Assembly (NCBI GenBank): GCA_029204225.1
Contig: MU835890.1
Coordinates: 1-35,363 of the forward strand
DNA: 35,363 nucleotides
DNA from: Diphasiastrum complanatum
Lineage: Eukaryota; Streptophyta; Lycopodiopsida; Lycopodiales; Lycopodiaceae
Reading direction: 5' to 3'
Under the pieces are notes generated by a model. That model ran no database searches, had not been told where the DNA came from, and worked only from the letters and a program-made list of their open reading frames with translations. Shown here piece by piece: positions 21,875 to 32,535 of this stretch (positions are counted from its first letter, which is position 1; every line of letters begins with the position of its first letter). A program made the position numbers and the translations under genes.

Positions 21875-22732
21875 ATGGGTTCAATTGGAGCCTATCTTCT
21901 TGGCTAGTGAAAGGCTAAATTCTAATAATTATTTAGCTTGGAAAGTAAGAATGGAGTTACTACTAGTGCTCCAAGATATGTATGATCTTGTCATAGGAGA
22001 GGAAGAAGAGCCTCAAGGAGGGCAAGATCAAGTGAAGTACAACAAGAGAGCTAGACTAGCGTTACATTGCCTAAAAATGAATGTTAGTAATGAACTTCTA
22101 AAAGAAGTAGCATCTTGTACCTTGGCCAAAGAGGCATGAGACTATCTAAAAGGGATTTATGAATCCAAAAATACCACTAGAGTGCTTATGTTAAGAAATA
22201 AAGTTCTTCAAAGCATTAAAGGGAGTGATGAGAGTGCTCAAGAGTGTGTCTTGAGAATAAGGTCTCTCAATAAAGAACTTTCCATCATAAGTGAGGGTAT
22301 TCATGATGATGAACTTGTTCAAATCATTTTGAATGGTCTTGGAGATGAGTTCTCCAATCTTGTACAAAGCTTTGCTATTCAAGATGCTCTACCTTCTATT
22401 GACAAGCTCCATAGTGTGTTTTTGGTCGAGGAGAGTAGAATCCTTCATGTCAAGCAAAGGATTGGTTCCTTAAAGTTGCATGATGGTGATGATAAGGCCA
22501 ACTTCTCAAGCAAAGGAAAGGCAAAGTCCAAGAAAAAGATCCAACAAAAGGAGACCAAGAGTGATGATCAACCATCAAGCTCTAAAGGTGGAAAGAAGAA
22601 CAAAGCCAAATTCAAGTTTGTGGAAAGAAGGGGCACTTTACAGTCGAGTGTTACAAGAAAAAGAATGCACAAGGAGAGAGCAAACAAGACAACCTCACCC
22701 TTGAGGAAGATAAGGATGAAGTCGATTCATCT
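21875..22732 (+). pseudogene. gag of copia element B
   Basis: The ATG at 21875 gives MGSIGAYLL, then one extra base shifts the frame into ASERLNSNNYLAWKVRMELL. A TGA at 22137 replaces the family's Trp (compare AWDCL in D). The frame then continues through LKGIYESKNTTRVLMLRNKV, LNGLGDEFSNLVQSFAIQD and a Lys-rich tail. The CCHC zinc knuckle is readable (CGKKGHFTVEC, about 22620-22652) but in a shifted frame and without its first Cys. About 285 residues, normal for this Gag. It would package RNA and build the particle; as it stands it is broken. Confidence 0.85.
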
Positions 22733-23122
22733 TTGATGGCATCTACATCAACATCCAAGAGCTACTCCAATGACACTTGGTGGATTGATAGTGGGGCTAG
22801 TTCCCACATGACATTCCAAAAGGATTTTTTCTCAACTCTTGTACCTTTTGTAGGTTGTAAAAAGTCTATTCTAACAACAATTGATCAAGAATGTAGAATA
22901 GATGGAGTGGGAACTATTCCCTTAAGTCTTGGATCCTCTAAAAGAGTAGATCTTGATAATGTACTCTATGTTCCTACACTCACTAAAAATCTGTTAAGTG
23001 TAGGACAACTGATTGATGATGGTTTGGATGTCCATTTTAAGCAAGGTGTTTGCTCCATAATGATGAATGATACTTGCATTGTAAAGGGATTCAAGCAAGG
23101 AAGGCTTTTCAAGCTAGTGTGA
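22733..23122 (+). pseudogene. copia protease of element B
   Basis: Open frame of about 129 codons. The aspartic protease active site is in WWIDSGASSHMTF (Asp-Ser-Gly-Ala, about 22779-22818), followed by the family block VDLDNVLYVPTLTKNLLSVG (about 22948-23004) and GRLFKL. The frame ends at 23122 and the integrase continues in another frame, so a single-base indel near 23115 separates them. In an intact element this is one Gag-Pol polyprotein and the protease cuts it. Confidence 0.88.
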
Positions 23123-24132
23123 ACATGGTGAAGGAGGAGCTCAATCTAGTGGAGCTTTGGCATAAGAGGTTGGGCCATCCCAACTTCAAATCAATGGAGA
23201 TTCTAAGCACCAAGGATCTTGCTCTCGGCCTTCCAAAGACACTCTCAAAGTGTGGAAAAAGATGTGAAGCTTGTAGCCTCTCAAAGGCACACAAGCTACC
23301 TTTTGTTAACTCTTCCACTAGATCTACAAAAGAACTAGATCTCATTCATAGTGATGTGCACTCTTTTTCTCAAGAATCTAATGGAGGTGCATCTATGTAT
23401 GTATCTTCTATTGATGATTACTCTAGATACACTTGGATTGAACTTTTGGATTCCAAAAGTAAAGTGTTTGAAGCTTTTGCTAAATTCAAAACTCTAGTTG
23501 AGAATCAACTTGATGCTAGAATTAAAGTACTGAGGAGTGATAATAGTGGAGAGCATATCTCCACCAAGATGATAGAGTTTTGTAAATCCAATGGCATCAA
23601 AAGAGAGCTTACATGTACTTATAGTCCTCAACAAAATGGTATAGCCGAGAGAATGAATAGAACACTTTGTGAGTGTGCAAAGGCTTTAAGGCTAGATTCA
23701 TCTCTACCTAAGTATTTTTGGGGAGAGGCTATTATTTGTGCAACTTATTTGTGTAATAAATTGCCATGTAAGCCCATTGGAGGCATAACATTTTATGGGA
23801 CTATATTTTGTAAGAAGCCGAATCTTAAAGATCTAAGAATTTTTAGTACTTGCTATGTTTTTCAAGCATTAGATACAAGAAAAAAGGATGATCCTACTTC
23901 TATAAAAGCGATCTTTATTGGTTATGCTGAAAATAAAAAAGGATATAGAGTCTATAATCCAATCACTAAAAATATTTTAGTGAGTAGAGATGTTACTTTT
24001 GATGAAAGTAACTACTACAAGCTGAATGAAAATGCTTCTAATCATCTTATGTCAAGGATCTTGCAAGATTTGAGGAGGAGCCTATATGTGATCAAGATCT
24101 TGAGGATCCACCTCAAAACCCAAGGACTCTAA
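23123..24132 (+). pseudogene. copia integrase of element B
   Basis: The frame is open from 23074 and integrase-like from MVKEELNLVELWHKRLGH. The zinc-binding HHCC residues are present (WHKRLGH and CEACSLSKAH). The catalytic triad is in place: Asp in LIHSDVHS, Asp in LRSDNSGEH and Glu in QQNGIAERMNRT, 35 residues between the last two. The C-terminal GYAENKKGYRVYNP and VSRDVTFDE blocks follow. A stop at 24130 and local frame changes interrupt the linker (EDPPQNPRTLRRSTRRK is readable in another frame). The integrase would insert element DNA into chromosomes. The core itself looks intact. Confidence 0.9.
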
Positions 24133-24174
24133 GGAGGTCTACAAGAAGGAAGGCTGAGCCTTCAAGGCTCACCT

Positions 24175-24541
24175 ATGTTGACAAAGGTGAACAAAGGGAA
24201 GATCTTCATTCACTTACCTTACACTTTTCTAACATCTATGTTTGATGAGCCGAGTTGTTTTGAAGAGGCTATGGAGTCACAGGAATGGAGGGATGCCATG
24301 CAAAAGGAATATGATGCTCTTATGGAGAATCATACATGGAAGCTTGTGGATCTTTCTCATGGAAGAAAACCACTTGAGTGCAAATGGATCTATAGATTAA
24401 AGTACAATCAAGATGGGAGCATCAACAAACACAAGGCAAGGCTAGTGGCAAAGGGATTCTGGCAAACCAAGGGAGTAGATTTTGATGAAACTTTTGCTCC
24501 TGTTACTAAACTAGTTTCCATAAGATAGATCATTTCTCTTG
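24175..24541 (+). pseudogene. copia reverse transcriptase, N-terminal part (element B)
   Basis: FEEAMESQEWRDAMQKEYDA, then LECKWIYRLKYNQDGS, HKARLVAKGF and DETFAPVTKLVSIR are standard copia RT blocks. After SIR an in-frame TAG replaces the usual Met or other residue. The frame is then cut at 24541 by element C. The next RT residues resume at 27788. TCTTG at 24537-24541 is one target duplication. Confidence 0.9.
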
Positions 24542-25337
24542 TGTTGATTTCACACGAGTGGACTATCCACAACATGTACTTATGATCTCCTAAGGTGTGT
24601 AGATGCACCAAGATCAAGACTAGATTGAGATTCAAGATCTATCTTTGATTCTATGGCAAAAACACACTACTACATGCATTCAATCACTTCCAACTCTCAC
24701 TCACACATGTGGGAAGTGTTCCAAAAGTAATCTAAGTAAAAACAAGCTGCTCTCCTTGGTTAGAGAGAGAAAATCATCAATAGCTCTCGGGTAGAGAGAG
24801 AAAGCTAGAAAATCACTTACACTCAAAATCCACTCAATCTCAAAATCAATTAGATCCAAATGAGGAACTAGTAGATCCACGAGCTACTAGTATGCTTAAC
24901 TATGATTGGACCACACTTTGCCACCTCTTAATCCTATTGGACCATTGATCCATGCACCTCTAAATTCTATTGGACCATTTTCAAGCAAACCTTAAATTCT
25001 ATTGGACCACTCATGGTTCCACCTCTAAATCCTATTGGACCTCTTAAACTTCATCAAACAAAACTCTAATTGGCACAAGTTTGGCCTCCTACTCTATTTT
25101 GGCTCAATAGTGGCATTACAAGTGGAAATGGATAATTTGCCATCTATGACAAATTTGACCCTATCAACATCCTACACCTAAATGCTTGACTATGAAATTC
25201 TATGAGACTCCTATATCAAACATTTTTATTTACTTTACAATTCTCCACACGTGGGAACATCCTCCACACATGTGAGATTCACTTACAAACTTCTATCATA
25301 AAAAAATACCAAGCTAGATTTTTGCCAATTTCTCACA
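24542..25337 (-). repeat. 3' LTR of element C
   Basis: 796 bp, plus-strand ends TGTTGATTTCACACG and AATTTCTCACA. A polypurine-like tract CTGAGGAG (minus strand, 25345-25338) sits at its inner edge. It contains ATTGG units at 24905, 24936, 24969, 25001 and 25034, and CACACATGTG at 24702 and 25265. Confidence 0.9.
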
Positions 25338-25845
25338 CTCCTCAGAAAATAGCTTGGAAAGGTACTAGATCACTTGAGAAGTTTGTAAATCTTTTTGAGT
25401 GGATCCTTTGGTATGCATAAGAAGTGAAGATCAGCCAAGGGATCCATCACAGCAGCACCCTCACCATATCCATGATAAGATCTCTTTGGTAGAGATCTCT
25501 TGCCAATGCCTTTGAACAGTGCTCCACCAATATGCCACTATGATCATGGGCTTCCTCCATGCTTGATGATGATCTTTGCTTTGAAATTCTACTTGCATGA
25601 TGGATGCACCATAAATAGAGAAATCTGAGGCTTCCAAGCCTCATAAGGATCATGGAGATCAAGATCATAAGATGTGAAACAATGATGATTATCAAGATTA
25701 TGCTTTCTAGCTTGACTAGTCCACATACAATGAACTATATCCATGATGGATCTAATCTTGATATCAAAGACTATCTTGATCTTTTTTAGGCTAGTTACTC
25801 TCTCAAGGATGTAAGTGTCCACTTTGGATGCTTCGCTTAATCTCA

Positions 25846-26218
25846 TTAGAGGAGTTCTAAATCCAAAAAAGACCCTTTGTAAAGATTCTTTTTACATTTT
25901 TTCTCAAATTTTTTTTACACATGGACCAATCAAAACACTCAAATTTGAAATCTACGTAACGTAACTTTTTGAGTCCACATTTTGATTCTATACTAAAATG
26001 GCATAACTTTTTAGTGGTAAGTCTAAATTTAGCGAAGTTTGGTGCATTGGAAAGTGCTTGGCAAGGGCTTTCCAATGATATGTTACATGACATAGTTTTG
26101 AACTACGATTAAAAAGTTATGGCAAGTCAAAAGTATTAGTGTTATAATATTTTAATAATAAAAAAAGCATCTTGCACGAATTCTTAAAGGGTCTTTTTGG
26201 AACTCAAAACTCCTCTAA
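25846..26218. mobile_element. MITE-like foldback inside element C
   Basis: Terminal inverted repeats of about 41 bp with a few mismatches: TTAGAGGAGTTCTAAATCC from 25846, and the complement of GGAACTCAAAACTCCTCTAA ending 26218. They continue through AAAAAGACCCTTT to about 25888 and 26178. TA at each edge (inside TTA/TAA) could be the target duplication, with the element proper starting GAGGAGTT. Nested inside are a second pair, GGCATAACTTTTTA (26000-26013) and TAAAAAGTTATGGC (26110-26123), and a perfect 10-bp pair CATTGGAAAG (26045-26054) and CTTTCCAATG (26068-26077). No coding capacity. An alternative is that it is original element C sequence. Confidence 0.65.
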
Positions 26219-27253
26219 TGCAAGAGGAGTTTACAATTTGCCTCAAAACATGTGAAAACATGATTTTCAAAAAAGTGAGTACCAAGCTCAATCTTGTTCT
26301 TACTAGAACCAAGAGCATATTGTTGACAATACAATATCTTGCTTTCAAAAAGTATTGGAAACACATTCAAGTCAATAATGACAAGAAACATGTCCATACC
26401 ATAAGCATCATACAAAACTAGTATAGCCTTTCTTGAACTTTGAGATCTAGAAAATTCAATGAAGCAAGATAGCATTTCAAGCAAAGGAAGAGAAGAATAT
26501 ATGAATGTGTTGTAGTAGATACAACATGAAAGATGCCCCTCTTTGCCATGTAAGGTGAGCCATAAAGACTCAGCCATGCATCTTGAAGATCTTCTTGAAA
26601 TCATATGAAGAAGAAACTCCTCCTCACACATTGGCCCCATCATAACTTGAATACCTTCAAAAAAGATATCTTGTGATGCTTCATGAGAAGCCTTGATCTC
26701 GGCCACTTCCAAGATTGAATCTTCATGCAATGTGACAATCACTTTTGAAATAGAGAGTGTAAAGACACTAAAGGCCTCCTTGATGGATGAGTATCCAATC
26801 ATGATCCGTGAGCCTGGATCGTCCTTCCTTCTTGTTTCCAAGGGAAGTGCAAAGCAAGCACTACCAAGTTCACTAAGGTGATCAACCTTAGGCTTCATCT
26901 TGAATAAAACTTCATATGGTTCTATTCCTTCAAGAGCTCCAATACTCCTCAAAGCTTTGATCTTCAATGAGAATTTCTTCTCAACATATGCTTTTAATAA
27001 TAAGGAATAATCATACACCATAATACTTGAAGAGAGAAGATATGTGCATCTTGTGTGATCATCCTCCTTTGAAATATTGGACATATAAGAAACATCAAGA
27101 GAGTTTGCACTCTCACTTGGATCCAATTTGTAGATGCCTTCAAATCTTGATCCATATGCAAGGATCTCACCATCCTTCTTGATCACACAATTGTCAATAT
27201 TGAAATTGACATCAAAGCCACTATCAAGAAGTTGGCCAACACTTAAGATGTTC
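26215..27253 (-). pseudogene. protease/integrase deletion chimera of element C
   Basis: From 27253 the minus strand reads the end of the protease (NILSVGQLLDSGFDVNF), then an open frame of 323 codons (27186-26215). Recognisable parts are KKDGEILAYGSRFEGIYKL, a piece of integrase core (LLLKAYVEKKFSLKIKALRS), then a direct join to the integrase C-terminal region (GIEPYEVLFKMKPKVDHL, ETRRKDDPGSRIMIGYS, SKVIVTLHED). The HHCC zinc site and the second Asp and Glu of the triad are absent, removed by in-frame deletions. The last about 120 residues match no family I know. No RT. Not an active integrase. Confidence 0.75.
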
Positions 27254-27782
27254 CAATCTCAAAATCAATTAGATCCAAATGAGGAGTACAATGATACTAG
27301 TAGATCCACGAGCTACCACTATGCTTAACTATGATTGGACCACACTTTGCCACCTCTTAATCCTATTGGACCATTGATCCATGCACCTCTAAATTCTATT
27401 GGACCATTTTCAAGCAAACCTCAAATTCTATTGGACCACTCATGGTTCCACCTCTAAATCCTATTCGACCTCTTAAACTTCATAAAAAAAAAGCATTACA
27501 CTTGTCTACACTCTAATTGGCACAAGTTTGGCCTCCTACTCTATTTTGGCTCAATAGTGGCATTACAAGTGGAAATGGATAATTTGCCATCTATGCCAAA
27601 TTTGACCCTATCAACATCCTACACCTAAATTCTTGACTATGAAATTCTATGAGACCCTATATCAAACATTTTTATTTACTTTACAATTCTCCACACGTGG
27701 GAACATCCTCCACACATGTGAGATTCACTTACAAACTTCTATCATAAAAAATACCAAGCTAGATTTTTGCCAATTTCTCACA
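27254..27782 (-). repeat. truncated 5' LTR of element C
   Basis: 529 bp matching the outer part of the left LTR, starting CAATCTCAAAATCAATTAG and ending TTCTCACA before the target duplication. ATTGG units stand at 27334, 27365, 27398 and 27430, and a fifth is mutated to ATTCG at 27463. It keeps 24 bp around 27482-27515 that the left copy lacks. Confidence 0.88.
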
Positions 27783-28812
27783 TCTTGCAACTACTTTCAA
27801 TTGGTCTCTATTTCAACTTGATGTGACCAATGCATTTCTCAATGGCTATTTGGAAGAGGAGATCTTCATGAGGCAACCTGAGGGCTTCATCAAAGAAGAT
27901 CAAGATGAGAAAGTGTGTTTGTTGCTAAGAAGCCTTTATGGGCTTAAGCCAGCACCTAGAGCTTGGTACTCTAGGTTGAATGCTTTCTTGAATTCTATAA
28001 GATTTGTTGTAAGTGCTTATGATCATTCTTTGTACTTAAGATTAAATGATGGTAAAATCATCATTCTCATTTTGTATGTAGATGACATTATCCTTAGTGG
28101 AAATGATCATGATGGTATACAAGAAGTGAAAGTAGCATTGTCTAAAGAGTTTAAGATGGTGGATTTTGGTAATCTTCATTTCATATTAGGAATAGAAGTT
28201 TCAAGAAGCAAAGATTTGAGTTTATTTGTCAATCCAAATATGCTTCTTCTATTTTAGAAAAGTTTGAAATGAAAGATTGTAAAGGAGTAGAAACTCCTAT
28301 GGAGCAAAATGTAAAAGTTTCTAGTAGTGATGATGAAGCGTCCTTTGAGGACATCACACTATATAGAAGATTGTAGGCTCCTTGATCTATCTTACTATAA
28401 CTGGGCCTGATCTAAGTTATAGTGTGGGTAAACTAAGCCAATCTATGCAAAATCCATTGGTTTGTCATTGGAAAAATGCAAAAAGGGTGTTGAGGTAAAT
28501 CTCGGCCACCAAGAACTTTGGCATTTTGTATGATGGATCTAATCTTGCCTTGAGGGCATATTCGGATGCTGATTTTGCAGGTGATAAGGTGGATAGGAGG
28601 TCCACAAGTGCTTTTGTTGCCTTTCTTTGCAATGGCATAGTGTCTTGGCTTTCCAAAAAGCAAGATACTATTTCTCTATCTTCAACAGAGTTGGAATACA
28701 AGGCACTAACATCAACAACAAAGGAGATACTATGGCTGAAGAGGCTTTTGGTGGAGTTGCAAGTCATGGATGTCGAGGAGCAGCCAATAATACATTTTTA
28801 CTGCCTACTTGA
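27783..28812 (+). pseudogene. copia RT C-terminal part and RNase H (element B)
   Basis: After the target duplication the RT resumes: FQLDVTNAFLNGYLEEEIF, SLYGLKPAPRAWYSRL, and the catalytic box LYVDDIILSG (YVDD at 28075-28086), then GNLHFILGIEVSRS. A frameshift near 28225 leads to YASSILEKFEMKDCK and ETPMEQNV. RNase H follows with SDADFAGD (about 28563-28586), SWLSKKQDTISLSSTELEY (about 28643-28698, containing the catalytic Glu) and EILWLKRLLVEL. The domain ends around 28800, short of the last catalytic Asp region and the ADILTK terminus. Several stops occur between 28370 and 28500. Confidence 0.9.
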
Positions 28813-29430
28813 CCCTTGATTGCTCCTTTGAATAAGAGCTTTTTGCTATAGTTTCAAGAGAGAAGCTTCCTGGGAAAGGGTCAACTTGGGAGTAGCTTAA
28901 TATATTGATGTCATTTCAAATCATGATAGCTTCATGGTTGTCACTCAGAATAATAGTAAATTGTTTGGTACCTTGGGGTAGCTTGACAAGTAGCTAGGCA
29001 ACTAAACAACAAATCACCTCTAGATGGCTTCGCAAGCTTGTCTAACTCATTCTTATTGCAAATAGTTTCTTTCAAGTGCATGATAGTGGTATGCAACTCA
29101 TAATAGTTTGCAATCAAACCCAAATGTAAATTATGAAAAAAGAGATCGAATTTAAAGACCTTTTCACATGAAAGAAAGAGTGACTGAGACACTTTATAGA
29201 ATACTTTTACCATACTAGATAATCCCATTGCATTTGAAATCTAGTAGGCTATTATGATTAGCACAACATTAATTGTAAATTGATATGATTTGCATAGTGT
29301 CAACTACATAACTAGCATATCAATAAGAGTGAGCAGAGATTTTCTCCACGATTTCTTAAAAAACAATTTGATTCATTGCATGACATTTGGGCACCAATGC
29401 TAGAAATTTTTTTAAATCATATATTGTATG
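28813..29430. other. right flank of element B, nothing recognised
   Basis: No LTR or polypurine tract follows the broken RNase H. The minus-strand frame 28941-29228 (95 codons) has no motif I recognise. Confidence 0.4.
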
Positions 29431-29431
29431 A

Positions 29432-29640
29432 GCAATAGTGTCCATAAACATTAGTGCTCATGAGAAATATCATTAAGATGTACAAGCATTAGTCTATGAA
29501 CATTGATGCTTGTGAAAATATGGCTATAACATCTATTTTTCTAAGCATTGATACATGAACATTAGTGTTTGTATGCCAAGGCTATAGAGATTTTGTGAGC
29601 AATGGTGTCCATGACGACTTCAAGTTGAGCAATGGTGTTT
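29432..29640. repeat. irregular ~55-bp repeats with small hairpins
   Basis: Units near 29432, 29482, 29540 and 29597 each hold AGCAWTRRTG, a spacer with CATRAACATT and then GTGYTYRTG. Several units fold on themselves: ACAAGCAT (29482-29489) pairs with ATGCTTGT (29506-29513), and TGAGCA pairs with TGCTCA in the first unit. A degraded, reversed relative appears near 29770-29810. Confidence 0.65.
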
Positions 29641-29912
29641 ATGTTTACAATTTTGTGCTAGTCAAATAGTTTTTCATGCAATTGTCAATGTGGTCATTTA
29701 CGTGGACTATTCATGTTGACAACTCTACGGTTCATTCCATGCTTAACATGGAGCCTATCCATATACCAATGCTCACAAAAAATTCCAATATCGTTCTTTT
29801 ACAAGCATTGAGTCTTTAAACTCTTCTACATAGTTGTATCTCATGCAAGGTACTATTTGAAAATGCATTAAGTTCGCCTCAAGTTGATATTTGCTCATTT
29901 TTCAAAAGGATG

Positions 29913-30033
29913 CATGCAAGAAAAAGAGAGGGACATGAACTTTTGCTATTTATGGCTAACATATAGGGGGCATGCATTCAAGAAGAAGAGAGGGACATGA
30001 AATTTTTTGCTATTTACGTCTTGCATATAGAGG
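29913..30033 (+). repeat. two-copy ~58-bp tandem duplication
   Basis: CATGCA-AAGA-AAGAGAGGGACATGAA followed by TTTTGCTATTTA and CATATAG occurs at 29913-29970 and 29971-30033, with small indels between the copies. Confidence 0.8.
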
Positions 30034-32400
30034 TGCATCTAAAGGACCATGTATTGATGCATGTAAGAAATGTTTTTATAACCATATTTCTTATGAGCAC
30101 TAGTGGTCATGGACATTTGTAGTTGTAAGAAACAAAGCGTGTAAAAACTTTACATGTTAGTGTGTTTGGCTTATGTTGGTTTTCCAAGATGCTTTAAAAT
30201 ACTTGCTAATCCTAACTATCAATTATTTGCTTCTTTTTAGTTTGCAAATTTTCTACACTTGTTTGTGACTATATTAATTTGAAAGAAAAAAAACATATGC
30301 TATTTTTCACTTCTCACATTATCTAGGTCTTTAGGTACTACTTCGGATTCCTATTCTGATGTGTTGGAAATTTGGGGGTAAAAAAATGCCTTTTATATGA
30401 TAGTTCAGGCAAGGAGGATCGTAATGGTGTAAGCATATGCAAATTTGCATGTTCAATCATTTAGAATATTATAATCATATGTTTTTTTTTGCCTTTTTAA
30501 GAAACATTAATTTGGCTTTTTTAGACTTTAAATATTGTTCTCACATATTATTCAACTTTCATCATGGTAGTATTGAACATAATTGTGAGTCTTTATCCAA
30601 AATTTTGTAAAGTAATTGATGAGTTTCATGTTAAAGGTTATTTAAATTTGATATTGTCTATTAAATATCTTGTTCTTTGAGTGAAAAAGAAAAATTTTCA
30701 AAGGATACCAAGTGTTAATTTTTTGGAATTATTTAAATTTGTGTCAAAAGATATATTATTGTTATATGGTTTTGTTCTTATAACCATGAACTAGTTGTAC
30801 TGACATTGATTGGGATATACACATTGAACAACAATTGATACAACTTAGGAGTTTGTTGATGTCTTCAGAGCCTATAGAATCTGTTTACTAGTCTTCTTTG
30901 TTTCTTTCTTGTTTTAAGGCCCAGATTAGGCAGAAGGGCTGATAATCATTGTAGTATTGTCCTGCCTGTCAGAGGACAATCCAGGGAAGTCACTCTTGAA
31001 CTAATGCACATGCATAAACAGCCACTCATACAAGCCAAAATGTTCAACCGTAAAATCACTGTGCAGATCCATTGAACAAACAATGAAATTCTACTTCTAC
31101 TTTGCTGCAAAATGAACTAAAATCAGATCCTACACTACTTTACTTGCATAAATTGACAAAACAAGAAACAAAAACTAATCTACAGCATGTTAGAAGTCCA
31201 AGAATCAAGAAACCAACCAGTCTTTTGATTCTTGAACATCCCAAGAACATCAAAAACTAGAATGTTAGAGAATATGCAAGATTTATGCCACATTTCTAGC
31301 CTATTTAGTTTACTTGAATGCTACCTCCTATATTAATCCACAAGAAAACATGAAATCTAATCCACAACTAGGAAAGCAAGAAAACTAATTCACTCTAAAT
31401 CCACAACCACACACAATATGAATGGAAGGGCATGATCATAGGGGCATCACTCAAGAAAACCATCATGATCAAGGAGCTCAATGGATGCATCTAACTCATG
31501 GAGGCTCTTCTCATTTTAGCATGGAGTTGATACAATACACAAGGAGTGGAATTTCCACATTTCACAAATTACAAGTGGAATATTGCTCTCCACTAGAGGT
31601 CACCATCAAAAGGTGGCTTACTCTACTTTCTTTAAGAGGGGTCTACTTGCATTTATTACATTTGCCTAGAAATACTAGTTCCTATATGGTCATTCCATCT
31701 TTCGGGATTCACCATGAGGCTCTCACAGTTATGGCTTGTTATTACTAACTAGCATTTCTCGGCTCTCATACTTGGCTCTTAGTCTTCATTCGTCTCGTCT
31801 TCTCAGAGATCTCCTCAGTCTAAGGTGAGAGGTGCTCTTGAGTTGCTCTGGCCGAGTATCTTGGGGATTCGTCAGAATCAGCCAACATAGTTCAAGGCCC
31901 CAAGATAATATCTTGTGATATGGATGACTATAGTTACAATATTCTTAAATCAACCAATGATCTTGACAATTTTATAGGCAACTCCAATTAATGTCTTTTA
32001 TACTTCTCTTAACCAAAGGGAGAGTTCTCTCTTTGCTACAAAACTATATCTTGATTCATTTGGAGCTAATGGAATCTCCAAAAATTAATGTCAAAATGAT
32101 TTCCACTGATTTTAAAACTACTCAATCATATTGAAACCTCTCATTACTAGATTTCCACATTTAGATCTTAGTTTTGTCTGTAAAAAGATATACACAATCA
32201 ACGAAAGATTAATCTTTGATCTAGCTTCAACCTCTCAATTCAAAACAATAGGTACAAGATACTCCATAGTCATTGTAAAACAAAAATGTTGTGAGTTGTG
32301 TTGTTAGATTTGGGACAAAAAACTGAAATTTGATCTAGTTCATGTGCACATGATGTAGCACTTCTTGGTATGATTAATGATGTACAATTAACTACTTTTA
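30034..32400. other. long non-coding stretch, nothing firm
   Basis: AT-rich with no recognisable coding region. A 108-codon plus-strand frame (31422-31748) has no known motif, and I do not call it a gene. A small hairpin lies at 30956-30980 (ATTGTCCT and AGGACAAT around a 9-nt loop). Base composition is more balanced at 31740-31900. Confidence 0.4.
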
Positions 32401-32535
32401 GTTAAAAGTGGCAAACATTAACCATTTCTTTTATGGGTCTATTTCTCTCTCTCTAGTCTCTAGACTGATGGGCTACTGCCTATTGAGCCCTAATAGGTAC
32501 ATAGCTTGTAATTATTGCTATTGTGAAGTTAGTGT
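32401..32535 (+). repeat. truncated left LTR of copia relic G
   Basis: GTTAAAAGTGG to GTTAGTGT is repeated, with about 85-90% identity by eye, at 34591-34728. Shared words include AACCATTTCTTTTA, CTCTAGACTGATG and AGGTACATAGCTTGTAATTA. At 32535 it passes directly into protease coding sequence, so the rest of the LTR, the PBS and gag are deleted. Confidence 0.8.

Larger units (their letters stand above)
24542..27782 (-). mobile_element. copia element C inserted in element B
   Basis: A 3241-bp minus-strand element flanked by perfect TCTTG at 24537-24541 and 27783-27787. It splits B's RT exactly between LVSIR-IISL and ATTFNWSLFQLDV. The 3' LTR is complete at left (24542-25337). The 5' LTR at right (27254-27782) has lost its inner about 290 bp together with PBS, gag and the start of protease. 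The interior codes for a shortened protease/integrase only. The two LTR copies differ little apart from indels, so C is younger than B. Confidence 0.92.
20596..28812 (+). mobile_element. copia element B (interrupted, 3'-truncated)
   Basis: The most complete retrotransposon in the window: 5' LTR, PBS, leader, gag, protease, integrase, RT and RNase H in canonical Ty1/copia order on the plus strand. Without the 3241-bp insertion C it spans about 5 kb. It carries several single-base frameshifts and stops. RNase H breaks off near 28800 with no polypurine tract or 3' LTR after it. It is not autonomous, but all catalytic motifs are still visible. Confidence 0.88.

Noticed and set aside
20596-28812. 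Element B as an active autonomous retrotransposon
   Set aside because: Frameshifts in gag and pol, stop codons, insertion C and a missing 3' end rule it out.
28941-29228. 95-codon minus-strand frame as a gag or host gene
   Set aside because: No Gag, zinc-knuckle or other motif; weak evidence only.
31422-31748. 108-codon open frame as a possible host gene
   Set aside because: No recognisable motif or domain, no conserved start context and an anonymous AT-rich surrounding; long enough to arise by chance.
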